Assembly: GCA_966112615.1 (NCBI GenBank)
Contig: CBHWDO010000002.1
Coordinates: 372,001 to 436,000, forward strand
Direction of reading: 5' to 3'
Length of the DNA stretch: 64,000 bases
Source of the DNA: Flavitalea sp966112615
GTDB taxonomy: Bacteria; Bacteroidota; Bacteroidia; Chitinophagales; Chitinophagaceae
The first letter of the stretch is position 1; the number at the start of each line of letters is the position of its first letter. Shown here piece after piece: positions 1-7,578 of this stretch. A program made the position numbers and the translations under genes. Under the pieces are notes generated by a model. The model ran no database searches. It was not told the origin of the DNA and worked only from the letters and a program-made list of their open reading frames with translations.

Positions 1-410
1 ATGACCATTACCGGTGTGCTAACTTTCCTGATCAGGTTGACAGTTGTGCTGCCTATCAATTTATCGAGGCCACCCACGCCTTTCATACCCATCACAACCA
101 TATCGATCGGGCGTTCTTCTGTCAGAATTTTGATCTCGTCGGAAGGAATTCCAATCCTTACCAGCCATTCGATCTCCATATTGAATTGCTGGTTCAGGGA
201 TTCCGCCTCTTTACGCATCAATTGTTCGTTTTCTTTCTGAAGTTCATCCACTGTTACCATTACATAAGGAACTTCGCTTACGGGGGTAGGAAGCATGTAG
301 GCATGGAACAGCAATAATTTGGCATTGAAAATCTTAGCCAGTTCAGCCGCATGAAGCGCCGCATTGTGGGCTTCCGGGGAAAAGTCGGTAGGTATGAGAA
401 TGGTTTGCAT
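1..410 (-). CDS. Universal stress protein (UspA family), C-terminus cut by window edge
   Basis: The minus-strand frame opens with ATG at 410 and stays open to the window edge, giving 136 visible residues. It begins MQTILIPTDFSPEAHNAAL, the first beta strand and helix of a Usp fold, and near the edge carries DMVVMGMKGVGG followed by LIGSTTVNLI. This matches the nucleotide-binding G-2x-G-9x-G(S/T) loop of the ATP-binding Usp subgroup. Usp proteins are cytoplasmic stress or starvation proteins of largely unknown mechanism; Bacteroidota often carry tandem two-domain forms of about 280 residues, so the missing part may hold a second domain. The 279 bp between this gene and the upstream tRNA-Leu are mostly repeat. 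Function beyond the family is unknown. Confidence 0.85.
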   Translation of the reverse strand, partial: MQTILIPTDFSPEAHNAALHAAELAKIFNAKLLLFHAYMLPTPVSEVPYVMVTVDELQKENEQLMRKEAESLNQQFNMEIEWLVRIGIPSDEIKILTEERPIDMVVMGMKGVGGLDKLIGSTTVNLIRKVSTPVMV

Positions 411-420
411 GTTCTAATGT

Positions 421-688
421 AGGAAAAAATGGAGAAATGGAGATATGAAGACATGGAGACATGGAGACCGGGAAGACATGGAATACGCGGAATACATGGA
501 ATACATGGAAGTTCAAATTCAATCTCCATAATTTCTTCTTGATTTCCGTGTATTCCGAGTATTCGGTGTATTCTGTGTATTCTATGTATTCGGTGTATTC
601 CAATGTATTTCGGTATGGACACAAAAAAAGCCGGGTATTACCCAGCTTCCATGTCTTCACGTCTCCACGTCTTCTATGTCATGTTTTC
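421..688. repeat. Nested inverted arrays of 8-bp and 9-bp degenerate tandem repeats
   Basis: The spacer between the usp start and tRNA-Leu is almost entirely short repeats. The outer left arm (about 427-480) repeats an 8-bp unit like GGAGACAT or GAAGACAT. The inner left arm (about 480-508) repeats a 9-bp unit, GGAATACAT or GGAATACGC. The inner right arm (about 549-607) is the inverted 9-bp unit, TGTATTCGG or TGTATTCTA. The outer right arm (about 650-685) is the inverted 8-bp unit, CACGTCTC or CATGTCTT. A terminator hairpin for the tRNA lies inside the right side. The long frames translating to IHR or EYT tripeptide repeats are by-products of the 9-bp period. Related arrays occur at 13775, 9820, 33725, 48206 and 57411. 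Confidence 0.85.
623..647 (-). terminator. Rho-independent terminator of tRNA-Leu
   Basis: On the minus strand, AGCTGGGTA pairs with TACCCGGCT (one G-U pair) around a one-base centre and is followed by seven T. It lies 43 bp downstream of the tRNA 3' end, inside the repeat-rich spacer. Confidence 0.8.
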
Positions 689-689
689 G

Positions 690-771
690 TGCGGATGGAG
701 GGACTCGAACCCCCATGCCTCGCGGCGCTAGATCCTAAGTCTAGTGCGTCTACCAATTTCGCCACATCCGC
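690..771 (-). tRNA. tRNA-Leu, anticodon UAG
   Basis: The minus-strand transcript starts GCGGATG and ends CATCCGC plus discriminator A, a full 7-bp acceptor stem. The anticodon stem CTAGA/TCTAG encloses a loop whose middle bases are TAG, reading CUN leucine codons. GGTTCGAGTCC forms the T loop. The extra arm around GCGCCGCGAGGC is long, as in class II tRNAs such as Leu. CCA is not encoded. A -7 box (793-800) lies just upstream and a terminator just downstream, so it appears to be a single-gene unit. Confidence 0.95.
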
Positions 772-792
772 GTCTTATTCCTAAACGGGTCG

Positions 793-800
793 CAAATGTA
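793..800 (-). promoter_or_regulatory. -7 promoter box for tRNA-Leu (TACATTTG)
   Basis: The minus strand reads TACATTTG followed by CGACC, an exact match to the Bacteroidota TAnnTTTG element. It ends 21 bp before the tRNA 5' end. I see no clear TTTG at the expected -33 position. Confidence 0.55.
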
Positions 801-856
801 GGGGAATTTATTCATAATAATTTCTTCCCACACAATTTTACTAAATTCGTGAAAGT

Positions 857-3088
857 ATGGATAATGTTGCTGCGCTGCCAAAATATAATCTTAACGAGGA
901 GCAGGAAAAAAAATTGATTCTCAGGGAATACAGGGCTTTACTTCGTGATCTGAAACCCAAATTAAAACCCAAAGACAAGGAACTTATTCGAAGGGCCTTC
1001 GAAATGGCCGCTGATGCTCACCGAACCATGCGCCGAAAAAGCGGCGAACCCTATATTCTTCATCCACTGGCCGTTGCGCGCATCTGCGCCAGTGAGATCG
1101 GGCTGGGTGTTCGCTCCTCCATTTGCGCACTTCTCCACGATACTGTTGAAGATACCGATATCAATCTCGACGATATTGAAAGAACATTCGGACCTGAAAT
1201 TGCCAGGATCGTAGACGGGCTGACCAAGATCTCCAATGTGATGGACATTAGCGGTTCACAGCAAGCCGAGAATTTTAAAAAGATCCTGCTAACGCTTACC
1301 GATGATCCTCGTGTGATCCTGATCAAATTGTCGGACAGGCTGCACAACATGCGCACCATGGATTCCATGAAGCGCGAAAAACAATTGAAGATCTCTTCCG
1401 AAACGGTTTATGTATACGCTCCGCTTGCACACAGGATGGGCTTGTACAATATCAAAACCGAAATGGAAGATCTTTCCATGAAATACCTCGAACCGGAAGC
1501 ATATCGTGCCATCGCCAGGAAACTGGCAGAAACCAAACGCGAAAGATCCCGGTATATCAATGAATTCATTCGGCCTATCCGCGAAAAACTGGAAAGGGGA
1601 GGATTTAATTTTGAGATCTACGGCCGACCAAAAAGCATTCACTCCATCTGGAATAAAATGCAGAAAAAGGGTGTGGCTTTTGAAGAAGTATATGACCTGT
1701 TCGCTATCCGTGTGATTCTGAATTCCCCCGCCGAAAGAGAAAAAGAAGACTGCTGGAAAGTGTACAGCTTCATCACGGATGAATACCTTCCTTCCCCTGA
1801 AAGATTGCGCGACTGGCTGAGTAATCCAAAATCAAATGGATATGAAGCCCTGCATACCACGGTAATGGGCCCCCAGGGTAAATGGGTGGAAGTGCAGATC
1901 CGAAGCAAACGTATGAACGAGATCGCTGAGAAAGGTCTTGCCGCACACTGGAAATATAAAGAAGGTACAGCCAATGAAAACCGCTTTGATAAATGGTTCC
2001 AGCAGATCAGGGAAGTTTTGTCGAGCAATGAAACCGATTCAGTGGATTTTCTCCAGGACTTTAAAACCAGTTTCCTTGCTGAAGAGATCTATGTGTATAC
2101 TCCAAAAGGAGATGTGAAGATGCTCCCGATCGGTTCTACAGCCCTCGATTTTGCTTTCTCGATCCACAGTGCTGTGGGGTCGCAGTGTATCGGGGCGAAA
2201 GTCAACCACAAACTGGTTCCTATCTCTCATAAACTTCGCAGTGGTGACCAGGTAGAGATCATTACTTCAGGAAAACAAAAGCCAAGTGAAGACTGGCTGA
2301 ATCATGTAGTAACTGCGAAGGCTAAGAACAAGATCAAGGATGCGCTCAAGGAAGAGAAAAGAAAAGTTGCGGAAGAAGGCAAATACATAGTTCAGCGCAA
2401 GCTCGAAAATATGGGCGCAGCAATGAACCAGCATAATATTGAAGTGCTGGCCGGTTATTACAAACAACAATCATCCCTCGATTTTCTCTATGCAGTTGCT
2501 GTCAAGAATATTGATCTGAAGGATATCAAGGAATTTCATGTCAGCGGCGATAAAATTGAAGCGCCGAAGCCTGTGAAGCCGGTGGTTACTGAAGTGAAAC
2601 CCGAGATCCCCCAGGCAGTACCGAAAAAGGATGCTGAACTGATCATCTTTGGTGAAAGCAGTGACCGTATCGTATACAATCTGGCTAACTGCTGCAAACC
2701 TATTCCCGGCGATGATGTATTTGGATTTGTGACAACAGGAAAGGGACTTACTATTCATCGTACCAATTGCAAGAATGCAGCGAAGTTGCTGGCAAATTAC
2801 GGGCATAGGGTAGTGAAAACGAAGTGGGCGAAAAATAAAGAGATCTCATTCCTTACAGGATTAAAGATTGTTGGACTGGATGATGTTGGAGTCATCCATA
2901 AGATCACCAACCTTATTTCGGGTGAGCTCAAGATCAATATCAATGCAATGACCATTGAAGCCCGCGAAGGCCTGTTCTTTGGAAACGTAAGAGTTTACGT
3001 TCATGACAAGGATGAACTGGATGAACTGGTAGATCGATTAAAAAAACTTCCTGGTATTGAGACTGTTGATCGTTACGACACAGAATAA
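857..3088 (+). CDS. Bifunctional (p)ppGpp synthetase/hydrolase (RelA/SpoT family)
   Basis: At 743 residues this is a full-length long RSH protein, which makes and degrades the starvation alarmone (p)ppGpp in the cytoplasm. The N-terminal hydrolase domain has H69 and the HD pair at 94-95 (HDTVEDT), so hydrolase activity is probably intact. The synthetase region (about 245-370) contains YGRPKSIHSIWNKM, YDLFAIRVI and NGYEALHTTV. A TGS domain follows at about 410-475 (EEIYVYTPKGDV), then a zinc-finger/helical region with NCCKPIPGD and a C-terminal ACT domain (about 665-743). It is monocistronic, ending 44 bp before purA. Bacteroidota often have a single bifunctional long RSH, usually named rel or relA/spoT, so I leave the symbol blank. 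Confidence 0.95.
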   Translation: MDNVAALPKYNLNEEQEKKLILREYRALLRDLKPKLKPKDKELIRRAFEMAADAHRTMRRKSGEPYILHPLAVARICASEIGLGVRSSICALLHDTVEDTDINLDDIERTFGPEIARIVDGLTKISNVMDISGSQQAENFKKILLTLTDDPRVILIKLSDRLHNMRTMDSMKREKQLKISSETVYVYAPLAHRMGLYNIKTEMEDLSMKYLEPEAYRAIARKLAETKRERSRYINEFIRPIREKLERGGFNFEIYGRPKSIHSIWNKMQKKGVAFEEVYDLFAIRVILNSPAEREKEDCWKVYSFITDEYLPSPERLRDWLSNPKSNGYEALHTTVMGPQGKWVEVQIRSKRMNEIAEKGLAAHWKYKEGTANENRFDKWFQQIREVLSSNETDSVDFLQDFKTSFLAEEIYVYTPKGDVKMLPIGSTALDFAFSIHSAVGSQCIGAKVNHKLVPISHKLRSGDQVEIITSGKQKPSEDWLNHVVTAKAKNKIKDALKEEKRKVAEEGKYIVQRKLENMGAAMNQHNIEVLAGYYKQQSSLDFLYAVAVKNIDLKDIKEFHVSGDKIEAPKPVKPVVTEVKPEIPQAVPKKDAELIIFGESSDRIVYNLANCCKPIPGDDVFGFVTTGKGLTIHRTNCKNAAKLLANYGHRVVKTKWAKNKEISFLTGLKIVGLDDVGVIHKITNLISGELKININAMTIEAREGLFFGNVRVYVHDKDELDELVDRLKKLPGIETVDRYDTE

Positions 3089-3099
3089 TCTTATTTACC

Positions 3100-3107
3100 T
3101 ATTTTTG
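3100..3107 (+). promoter_or_regulatory. -7 promoter box for purA (TATTTTTG)
   Basis: TATTTTTG followed by CCGC matches TAnnTTTG exactly and lies 25 bp before the purA ATG. A -33 TTTG is not evident at the usual spacing. Confidence 0.45.
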
Positions 3108-3132
3108 CCGCTCATTATAAATTACCAATTCA

Positions 3133-4398
3133 ATGGTTGACGTTATTTTAGGCCTCCAATGGGGTGATGAGGGCAAAGGAAAGATTGTAGATTTCTTCGC
3201 GCCACAGTATGATATCATTGCCCGTTTCCAGGGTGGGCCAAATGCAGGACATACTTTATATGTAAATGGAAAGAAAGTTGTTCTGCACCAGATCCCTTCA
3301 GGAATCTTCCATGAAGGCACTACAAACCTTATCGGTAACGGCGTTGTACTCGATCCGGTTACACTTAAAAGAGAATGCGCTTCCGTTGCTTCTTTTGGAA
3401 TTGACTACAGGAAAAATCTTTATATCTCCGAAAGGACACATCTGATCCTTCCAACACACAGGGCACTGGATAAAGCATCCGAGATCCTAAAAGGAAACGA
3501 TAAGATCGGTTCTACATTGAAAGGAATTGGTCCTGCATACATGGACAAAACAGGAAGAAATGGTCTTCGTGTTGGTGATCTCCTCGATAAAAGTTTTACA
3601 ACACAGTATATCAAACTTCGTCTTAAGCATCAGAAATTACTGGATGGAATGAATTTCCAGGAAGATATTACTGCCTGGGAAGAAGAATTCTTTGAAGCAA
3701 TTGAATTCTTGAGAGAATTCAAGATCGTGAATGGTGAATATTTCATCAACGATAAGATCAGCCAGGGTAAAAAAGTTCTTGCTGAAGGTGCACAGGGAAG
3801 TATGCTGGATGTGGATTTCGGAACATTCCCGTTTGTCACATCTTCCAATACAATTTCAGCAGGAGTATGTACCGGTCTTGGTATAGCTCCTCAAAAGATC
3901 CGCGACGTAATGGGTGTTACCAAAGCATATTGTACACGTGTTGGTAGCGGGCCTTTCCCAACTGAATTATTTGATGAGACAGGTGAAGAGTTGAGAAAGA
4001 TCGGTAATGAGTTTGGTGCAACAACAGGGCGTCCGAGAAGATGTGGATGGATCGACCTGGTAGCATTGAAATTTGCCTGCATGGTAAATGGTGTTACCAA
4101 AGTGATTATGACAAAGGCGGATGTGCTTGATGCTTTTAAAGAATTGAATGTTTGTGAGTCATACCTGGTGAATGGTGAGAAGACTGAGCAGGTTCCATTC
4201 CAGATGAATAAAGTTGAGATCAAACCTGAGTGGACAAGCTTCAGGGGTTGGAACACTGATATCACGCAATTGAGAGAATTTTCTGCGCTTCCTTCCGAAA
4301 TGAAAGAATATATGGATAATATCAACCGTTATCTTGGCGTTGATATCGCTTATATTTCGAACGGACCTGGTCGCGATCAGTTAATAAAAATTCAGTAA
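3133..4398 (+). CDS. purA: Adenylosuccinate synthetase
   Basis: It catalyses GTP-dependent condensation of IMP with aspartate to adenylosuccinate, the first committed step to AMP. The protein is 421 residues, normal for the family. It begins MVDVILGLQWGDEGKGK: the GDEGKGK loop at 11-17 binds GTP/IMP and D13 is the expected catalytic base. NAGH (37-40) supplies the catalytic histidine. Later signature stretches include GIGPAYMDKTGR, the AEGAQGSMLDVDFGTFPFVTS region, and TTGRPRRCGWID near 298-310. A -7 promoter box lies upstream. The next gene starts 101 bp downstream on the same strand. Confidence 0.97.
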   Translation: MVDVILGLQWGDEGKGKIVDFFAPQYDIIARFQGGPNAGHTLYVNGKKVVLHQIPSGIFHEGTTNLIGNGVVLDPVTLKRECASVASFGIDYRKNLYISERTHLILPTHRALDKASEILKGNDKIGSTLKGIGPAYMDKTGRNGLRVGDLLDKSFTTQYIKLRLKHQKLLDGMNFQEDITAWEEEFFEAIEFLREFKIVNGEYFINDKISQGKKVLAEGAQGSMLDVDFGTFPFVTSSNTISAGVCTGLGIAPQKIRDVMGVTKAYCTRVGSGPFPTELFDETGEELRKIGNEFGATTGRPRRCGWIDLVALKFACMVNGVTKVIMTKADVLDAFKELNVCESYLVNGEKTEQVPFQMNKVEIKPEWTSFRGWNTDITQLREFSALPSEMKEYMDNINRYLGVDIAYISNGPGRDQLIKIQ

Positions 4399-4499
4399 AT
4401 ACAAGCTTTTTAGGCGAATTTTTTTGAAGAAAAAAATCAAATAAAAAGTTTGGTGGTATAAAAACTTCAATGAAATTTACAGTTCAATTGTAACAGACT

Positions 4500-4937
4500 A
4501 TGGCAGCAAAATCAGAGAAAACCAACGGCGGAAAACCTGCACCTAAGTCTTCACAAAAAGCACCAAAAGCCTCATCAAAACCTAAGAAGCAATTAGAGGA
4601 TGATGAGGAAGATTTGGATGAAGAAGAAGAGGCAGAAACTTCCAGGGCAAAGAAACCAACAGCATCTAAAAAGAAAGGAAACGAAGATGATGAGGATGAT
4701 GAAGATGTAGATGATGAAGAAGACCTGGACGACTGGGAAAAGCCTGAAGAGGATGACAGTTGGGATCCTGACTTTGAAGAATTTGATCTTCCTAAATCCA
4801 AGGCCAAGAAAGCTGGTGGTGGCGCCGGTAAGAAGAGTACAAAAGAAGAAGATGATGATCTTGGAATAGATGATGAATTCAAAGACATGGATCTATTCAA
4901 TGATTCAGGATTTGATGATGAGGATGATGATTATTAA
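4500..4937 (+). CDS. Acidic, lysine-rich low-complexity protein of unknown function
   Basis: This 145-residue protein is dominated by Asp/Glu runs alternating with Lys/Ala/Ser blocks. The first ~30 residues are basic (KSSQKAPKASSKPKK). Residues about 35-90 are mostly acidic, containing a DDWEKPEEDDSWDPDFEEFD stretch with the only aromatic cluster. A basic patch (KSKAKKAGGGAGKK) and an acidic tail ending DDEDDDY follow. No signal peptide, membrane segment or known domain is visible; it should be largely disordered. Charge blocks like these occur in nucleic-acid or ribosome-associated proteins, but no role can be assigned. The antisense serine-rich frame is a shadow. It sits between purA and pabB on the same strand, 17 bp before the latter. 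Confidence 0.75.
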   Translation: MAAKSEKTNGGKPAPKSSQKAPKASSKPKKQLEDDEEDLDEEEEAETSRAKKPTASKKKGNEDDEDDEDVDDEEDLDDWEKPEEDDSWDPDFEEFDLPKSKAKKAGGGAGKKSTKEEDDDLGIDDEFKDMDLFNDSGFDDEDDDY

Positions 4938-4954
4938 TCTGATCACCTTTCATT

Positions 4955-6271
4955 TTGAGTAGAACTTTTCGTTCATTTACGATAGCTGATATTCAGCACA
5001 CCAAATTGCAGATGTTGAACTGGGCCAACCGGTTCAACATCTGTTGTTTTCTGGATAACCATCATTACAAATTACCTTCAAACAGGTATGAATGCCTGGT
5101 TGCAGCTGGAAGCCTGCATTCCCTTCAAACATCCGCAGGTACTGCATTTCAGCAGTTGAAAGAATTTCATCAGCAGCATGCCGACTGGATCTTTGGGCAC
5201 TTTTCTTACGATCTGAAAAATGAGATAGAAGATGTGCATTCCAATCTTCCCGATAGGATTGGATTTCCTGACCTGCATTTTTTTGTCCCGGAATACCTAT
5301 ATTTTTTATCAGGAGATCAGTTGAACATTGGTTCCATCAAAGAAGATCATGAAGAAATATACAGGCTAATTAATGAAGTTGAACTAACGGCCACGCATGA
5401 ACGAAAAAGACCAGTTGATGTTAGGTCAGTTTTTTCAAAAGATGAATACTGTAATACGGTTGAAACATTACGCAATCATATACTGAGAGGAGATTGTTAC
5501 GAGATCAATTTCTGCCAGGAATTTTTTATCGAAGACCAGGTCATTGATACTATTGAAGTTTTTAATAAGCTGAATCAAACTTCTCCCAATCCTTTTGCTG
5601 CCTATTATAAACTAAACGATAAGTATTGCCTTTGTGCAAGTCCGGAACGATATCTGAAAAAACAAGGAAACAGGCTGGTTTCGCAACCCATAAAAGGAAC
5701 TATTCTTCGCGACAAAAATGATGCACAGCAAGATGATCAAAACCGCAATACTTTATTGAATAGCAAAAAGGAGAGGGCGGAGAATGTGATGGTGGTTGAT
5801 CTGGTGAGGAATGATCTTTCAAGGGTTTGTTCAGAAGGAACAGTTTTAGTTGAAGAATTATTCGGCATCTATTCATTCCCACAGGTACACCAGATGATCT
5901 CTACTATATCCGGGGAACTTTCAAAAGGCTCAGACTGGATCGATGCCATCAAAGCAAGTTTCCCCATGGGATCAATGACCGGTGCTCCAAAGAGGAAGGT
6001 GATGGAGCTAATAGAGCAATACGAAAGAACCCGGAGAGGGATTTTTTCAGGTTCAATAGGCTATATTGATCCTGAGGCAAATTTTGATTTAAATGTTGTC
6101 ATCAGAAGTATCATGTATAATGAGTCTGCCCGGTATATATCCTGGCAAACAGGCTCCGCCATTACGTTTGGCTCCGATCCGTTACTGGAATATGAAGAAT
6201 GTCTTCTGAAGGGAAGTGCAATAAAAAAGGTACTGACCAATGAAGATCAGTACCTGCATGCTAAAAGTTAA
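4955..6271 (+). CDS. pabB: Aminodeoxychorismate synthase component I (PabB-like chorismate-binding enzyme)
   Basis: This 438-residue chorismate-binding enzyme probably converts chorismate with ammonia to aminodeoxychorismate for folate. The C-terminal half carries the family motifs: SQPIKGTILR, ENVMVVDLVRNDLSRVC, GSMTGAPKRKVMELIEQYE and RGIFSGSIGYI. The frame opens at TTG 4955; the first ATG, at 5012, begins MLNWANRFNICCFLDN. I keep the TTG because the preceding residues (FTIADIQHTKLQ) look like native N-terminus and sit just after the previous gene. Anthranilate synthase TrpE is a sister family; the short N-terminal domain and lack of a trp operon favour PabB. It converges on the transglycosylase gene with a 5-bp gap. 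Confidence 0.85.
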   Translation: MSRTFRSFTIADIQHTKLQMLNWANRFNICCFLDNHHYKLPSNRYECLVAAGSLHSLQTSAGTAFQQLKEFHQQHADWIFGHFSYDLKNEIEDVHSNLPDRIGFPDLHFFVPEYLYFLSGDQLNIGSIKEDHEEIYRLINEVELTATHERKRPVDVRSVFSKDEYCNTVETLRNHILRGDCYEINFCQEFFIEDQVIDTIEVFNKLNQTSPNPFAAYYKLNDKYCLCASPERYLKKQGNRLVSQPIKGTILRDKNDAQQDDQNRNTLLNSKKERAENVMVVDLVRNDLSRVCSEGTVLVEELFGIYSFPQVHQMISTISGELSKGSDWIDAIKASFPMGSMTGAPKRKVMELIEQYERTRRGIFSGSIGYIDPEANFDLNVVIRSIMYNESARYISWQTGSAITFGSDPLLEYEECLLKGSAIKKVLTNEDQYLHAKS

Positions 6272-6276
6272 GGGAC

Positions 6277-7461
6277 TTATTTTACCGCGTAAATCTTATT
6301 CTCTTCGAATTTATCCTGGCGTGCATTTCCTCCTTCGAGTAATATATTGATTGATTCTTCGAGGATCTGAAATTTATGGGAATTGAATAATTCCATCTTT
6401 TCAGCGGGAAGCTTCAGTTCATATTTGTTTTCTGAAGCAGAAATAACCCTGTCAAAATTTGGATTATACCTGTCAAATTCTTTCTGATCCATCAAAACAT
6501 GTTTGCTTATAACGCTGGAATGGTATTTACCTGAAATGGTGATTGTCCGGGCATTTTCCAGTTCCGTATGGGTCAGGTTTCTCAGGATCAATTGTCCTTT
6601 ACCAATACCCACCTGTTCGCTGGTTTCTTTTTTGGTAAGTGTAGTGATGCCTCCCTGTCCTTCAAAAACATAATGGGTGCCAATAAACTTCTTCACATGC
6701 GTTCTTGATTCGGCAGGAAGGTAATATTGAAGGTCCCAGAAATTCCTGGACTTGCTTTTTTTGATAGCATTATACACCACCCCTGGACCGCCATTGTAAG
6801 CAGCAATTACCAGTAGCCAGTCTCCAAATTCCTTATACAGACTTTTCAGATACTTGGCTGCGGCATGGGTACTTTTAACATAATCTGTTCTTTCATCCCT
6901 TCCTTTGGTGACTTTCAGACCAAATAACCTTGCTGTGCCGGGCATAAACTGCCATGGCCCAACTGCCCCTGCCCAGGAAACCGCTCCTGATTTAAGGCGG
7001 GATTCAATTACTGCCAGGTATTTAAGTTCCTTGGGAAGTCCATGCTGGATCAATACCGCGTCCATCATGTTGAAATAAGGCCTGCCCCAATCCTTAAGTT
7101 TCATCAGGTTGGTGCTTTGTTTGTCCATGTAATCCTGAACAAAGCTCATTGCCTTAGGATTAAGTCTTACAGAGGTAAATTTTGCAGCAGATTCAACTTC
7201 AGTTGTTTTTTCAAAAAGGTTGTTGAATCCCTGCGCCGGTGCCAGCGTGTCTTTTGAAATTGAGCGGGCGGGAGATGGTTTTGAAAGGTTAATTATAGAG
7301 TCCGTGATATTGGATGCTCCCTGAATGAGCGAGTTTCCCTGTACGGAGGGATGCTGATCAAACAGCTTTTTGCCTGAATTATCCAATGCAGGATTTTTTG
7401 CCGAAGCATTTAAAGCCAGCATGAATAATAAAGAGCTTAATAGATTTGTTTTGAGCATCAT
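6277..7461 (-). CDS. Exported lytic murein transglycosylase (SLT domain)
   Basis: A 394-residue protein with an N-terminal signal peptide (MMLKTNLLSSLLFMLALNASA). The SLT lysozyme-like domain lies at about 128-270: E153 in VIESRLKSGA is the expected catalytic acid, followed by GAVGPWQFMPGTARLFGL and VIAAYNGGPGVV, diagnostic of family 1 lytic transglycosylases such as MltD. These enzymes cleave peptidoglycan with formation of 1,6-anhydromuramic acid in the periplasm. No LysM repeat is evident after the domain, although MltD proteins often have one; the last ~100 residues resemble a degenerate cell-wall-binding region. It lies downstream of gatA on the same strand with 117 bp between, and I see no promoter or terminator there. 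Confidence 0.9.
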   Translation of the reverse strand: MMLKTNLLSSLLFMLALNASAKNPALDNSGKKLFDQHPSVQGNSLIQGASNITDSIINLSKPSPARSISKDTLAPAQGFNNLFEKTTEVESAAKFTSVRLNPKAMSFVQDYMDKQSTNLMKLKDWGRPYFNMMDAVLIQHGLPKELKYLAVIESRLKSGAVSWAGAVGPWQFMPGTARLFGLKVTKGRDERTDYVKSTHAAAKYLKSLYKEFGDWLLVIAAYNGGPGVVYNAIKKSKSRNFWDLQYYLPAESRTHVKKFIGTHYVFEGQGGITTLTKKETSEQVGIGKGQLILRNLTHTELENARTITISGKYHSSVISKHVLMDQKEFDRYNPNFDRVISASENKYELKLPAEKMELFNSHKFQILEESINILLEGGNARQDKFEENKIYAVK

Positions 7462-7578
7462 CTTCTTTTTAGTTCAACAATTCAACCCTACAGATAAGGA
7501 AAAGGAAGATGGTTTACATAGGAAAGAACCGATACAACAGGGGCGAAACAGTGGGGTTGTTTAATTATGATTTTCCAT

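Noticed and set aside
421..688. CRISPR array
   Set aside because: Units are 8-9 bp with no spacers of constant size and no cas genes nearby; the repeats are degenerate and form inverted arms.
278..784. Overlapping frames with IHR, EYT or NTW-type peptide repeats on both strands
   Set aside because: They arise because the 9-bp repeat period is a multiple of three and free of stops; the translated peptides are repeats in every frame and no start or context supports coding.
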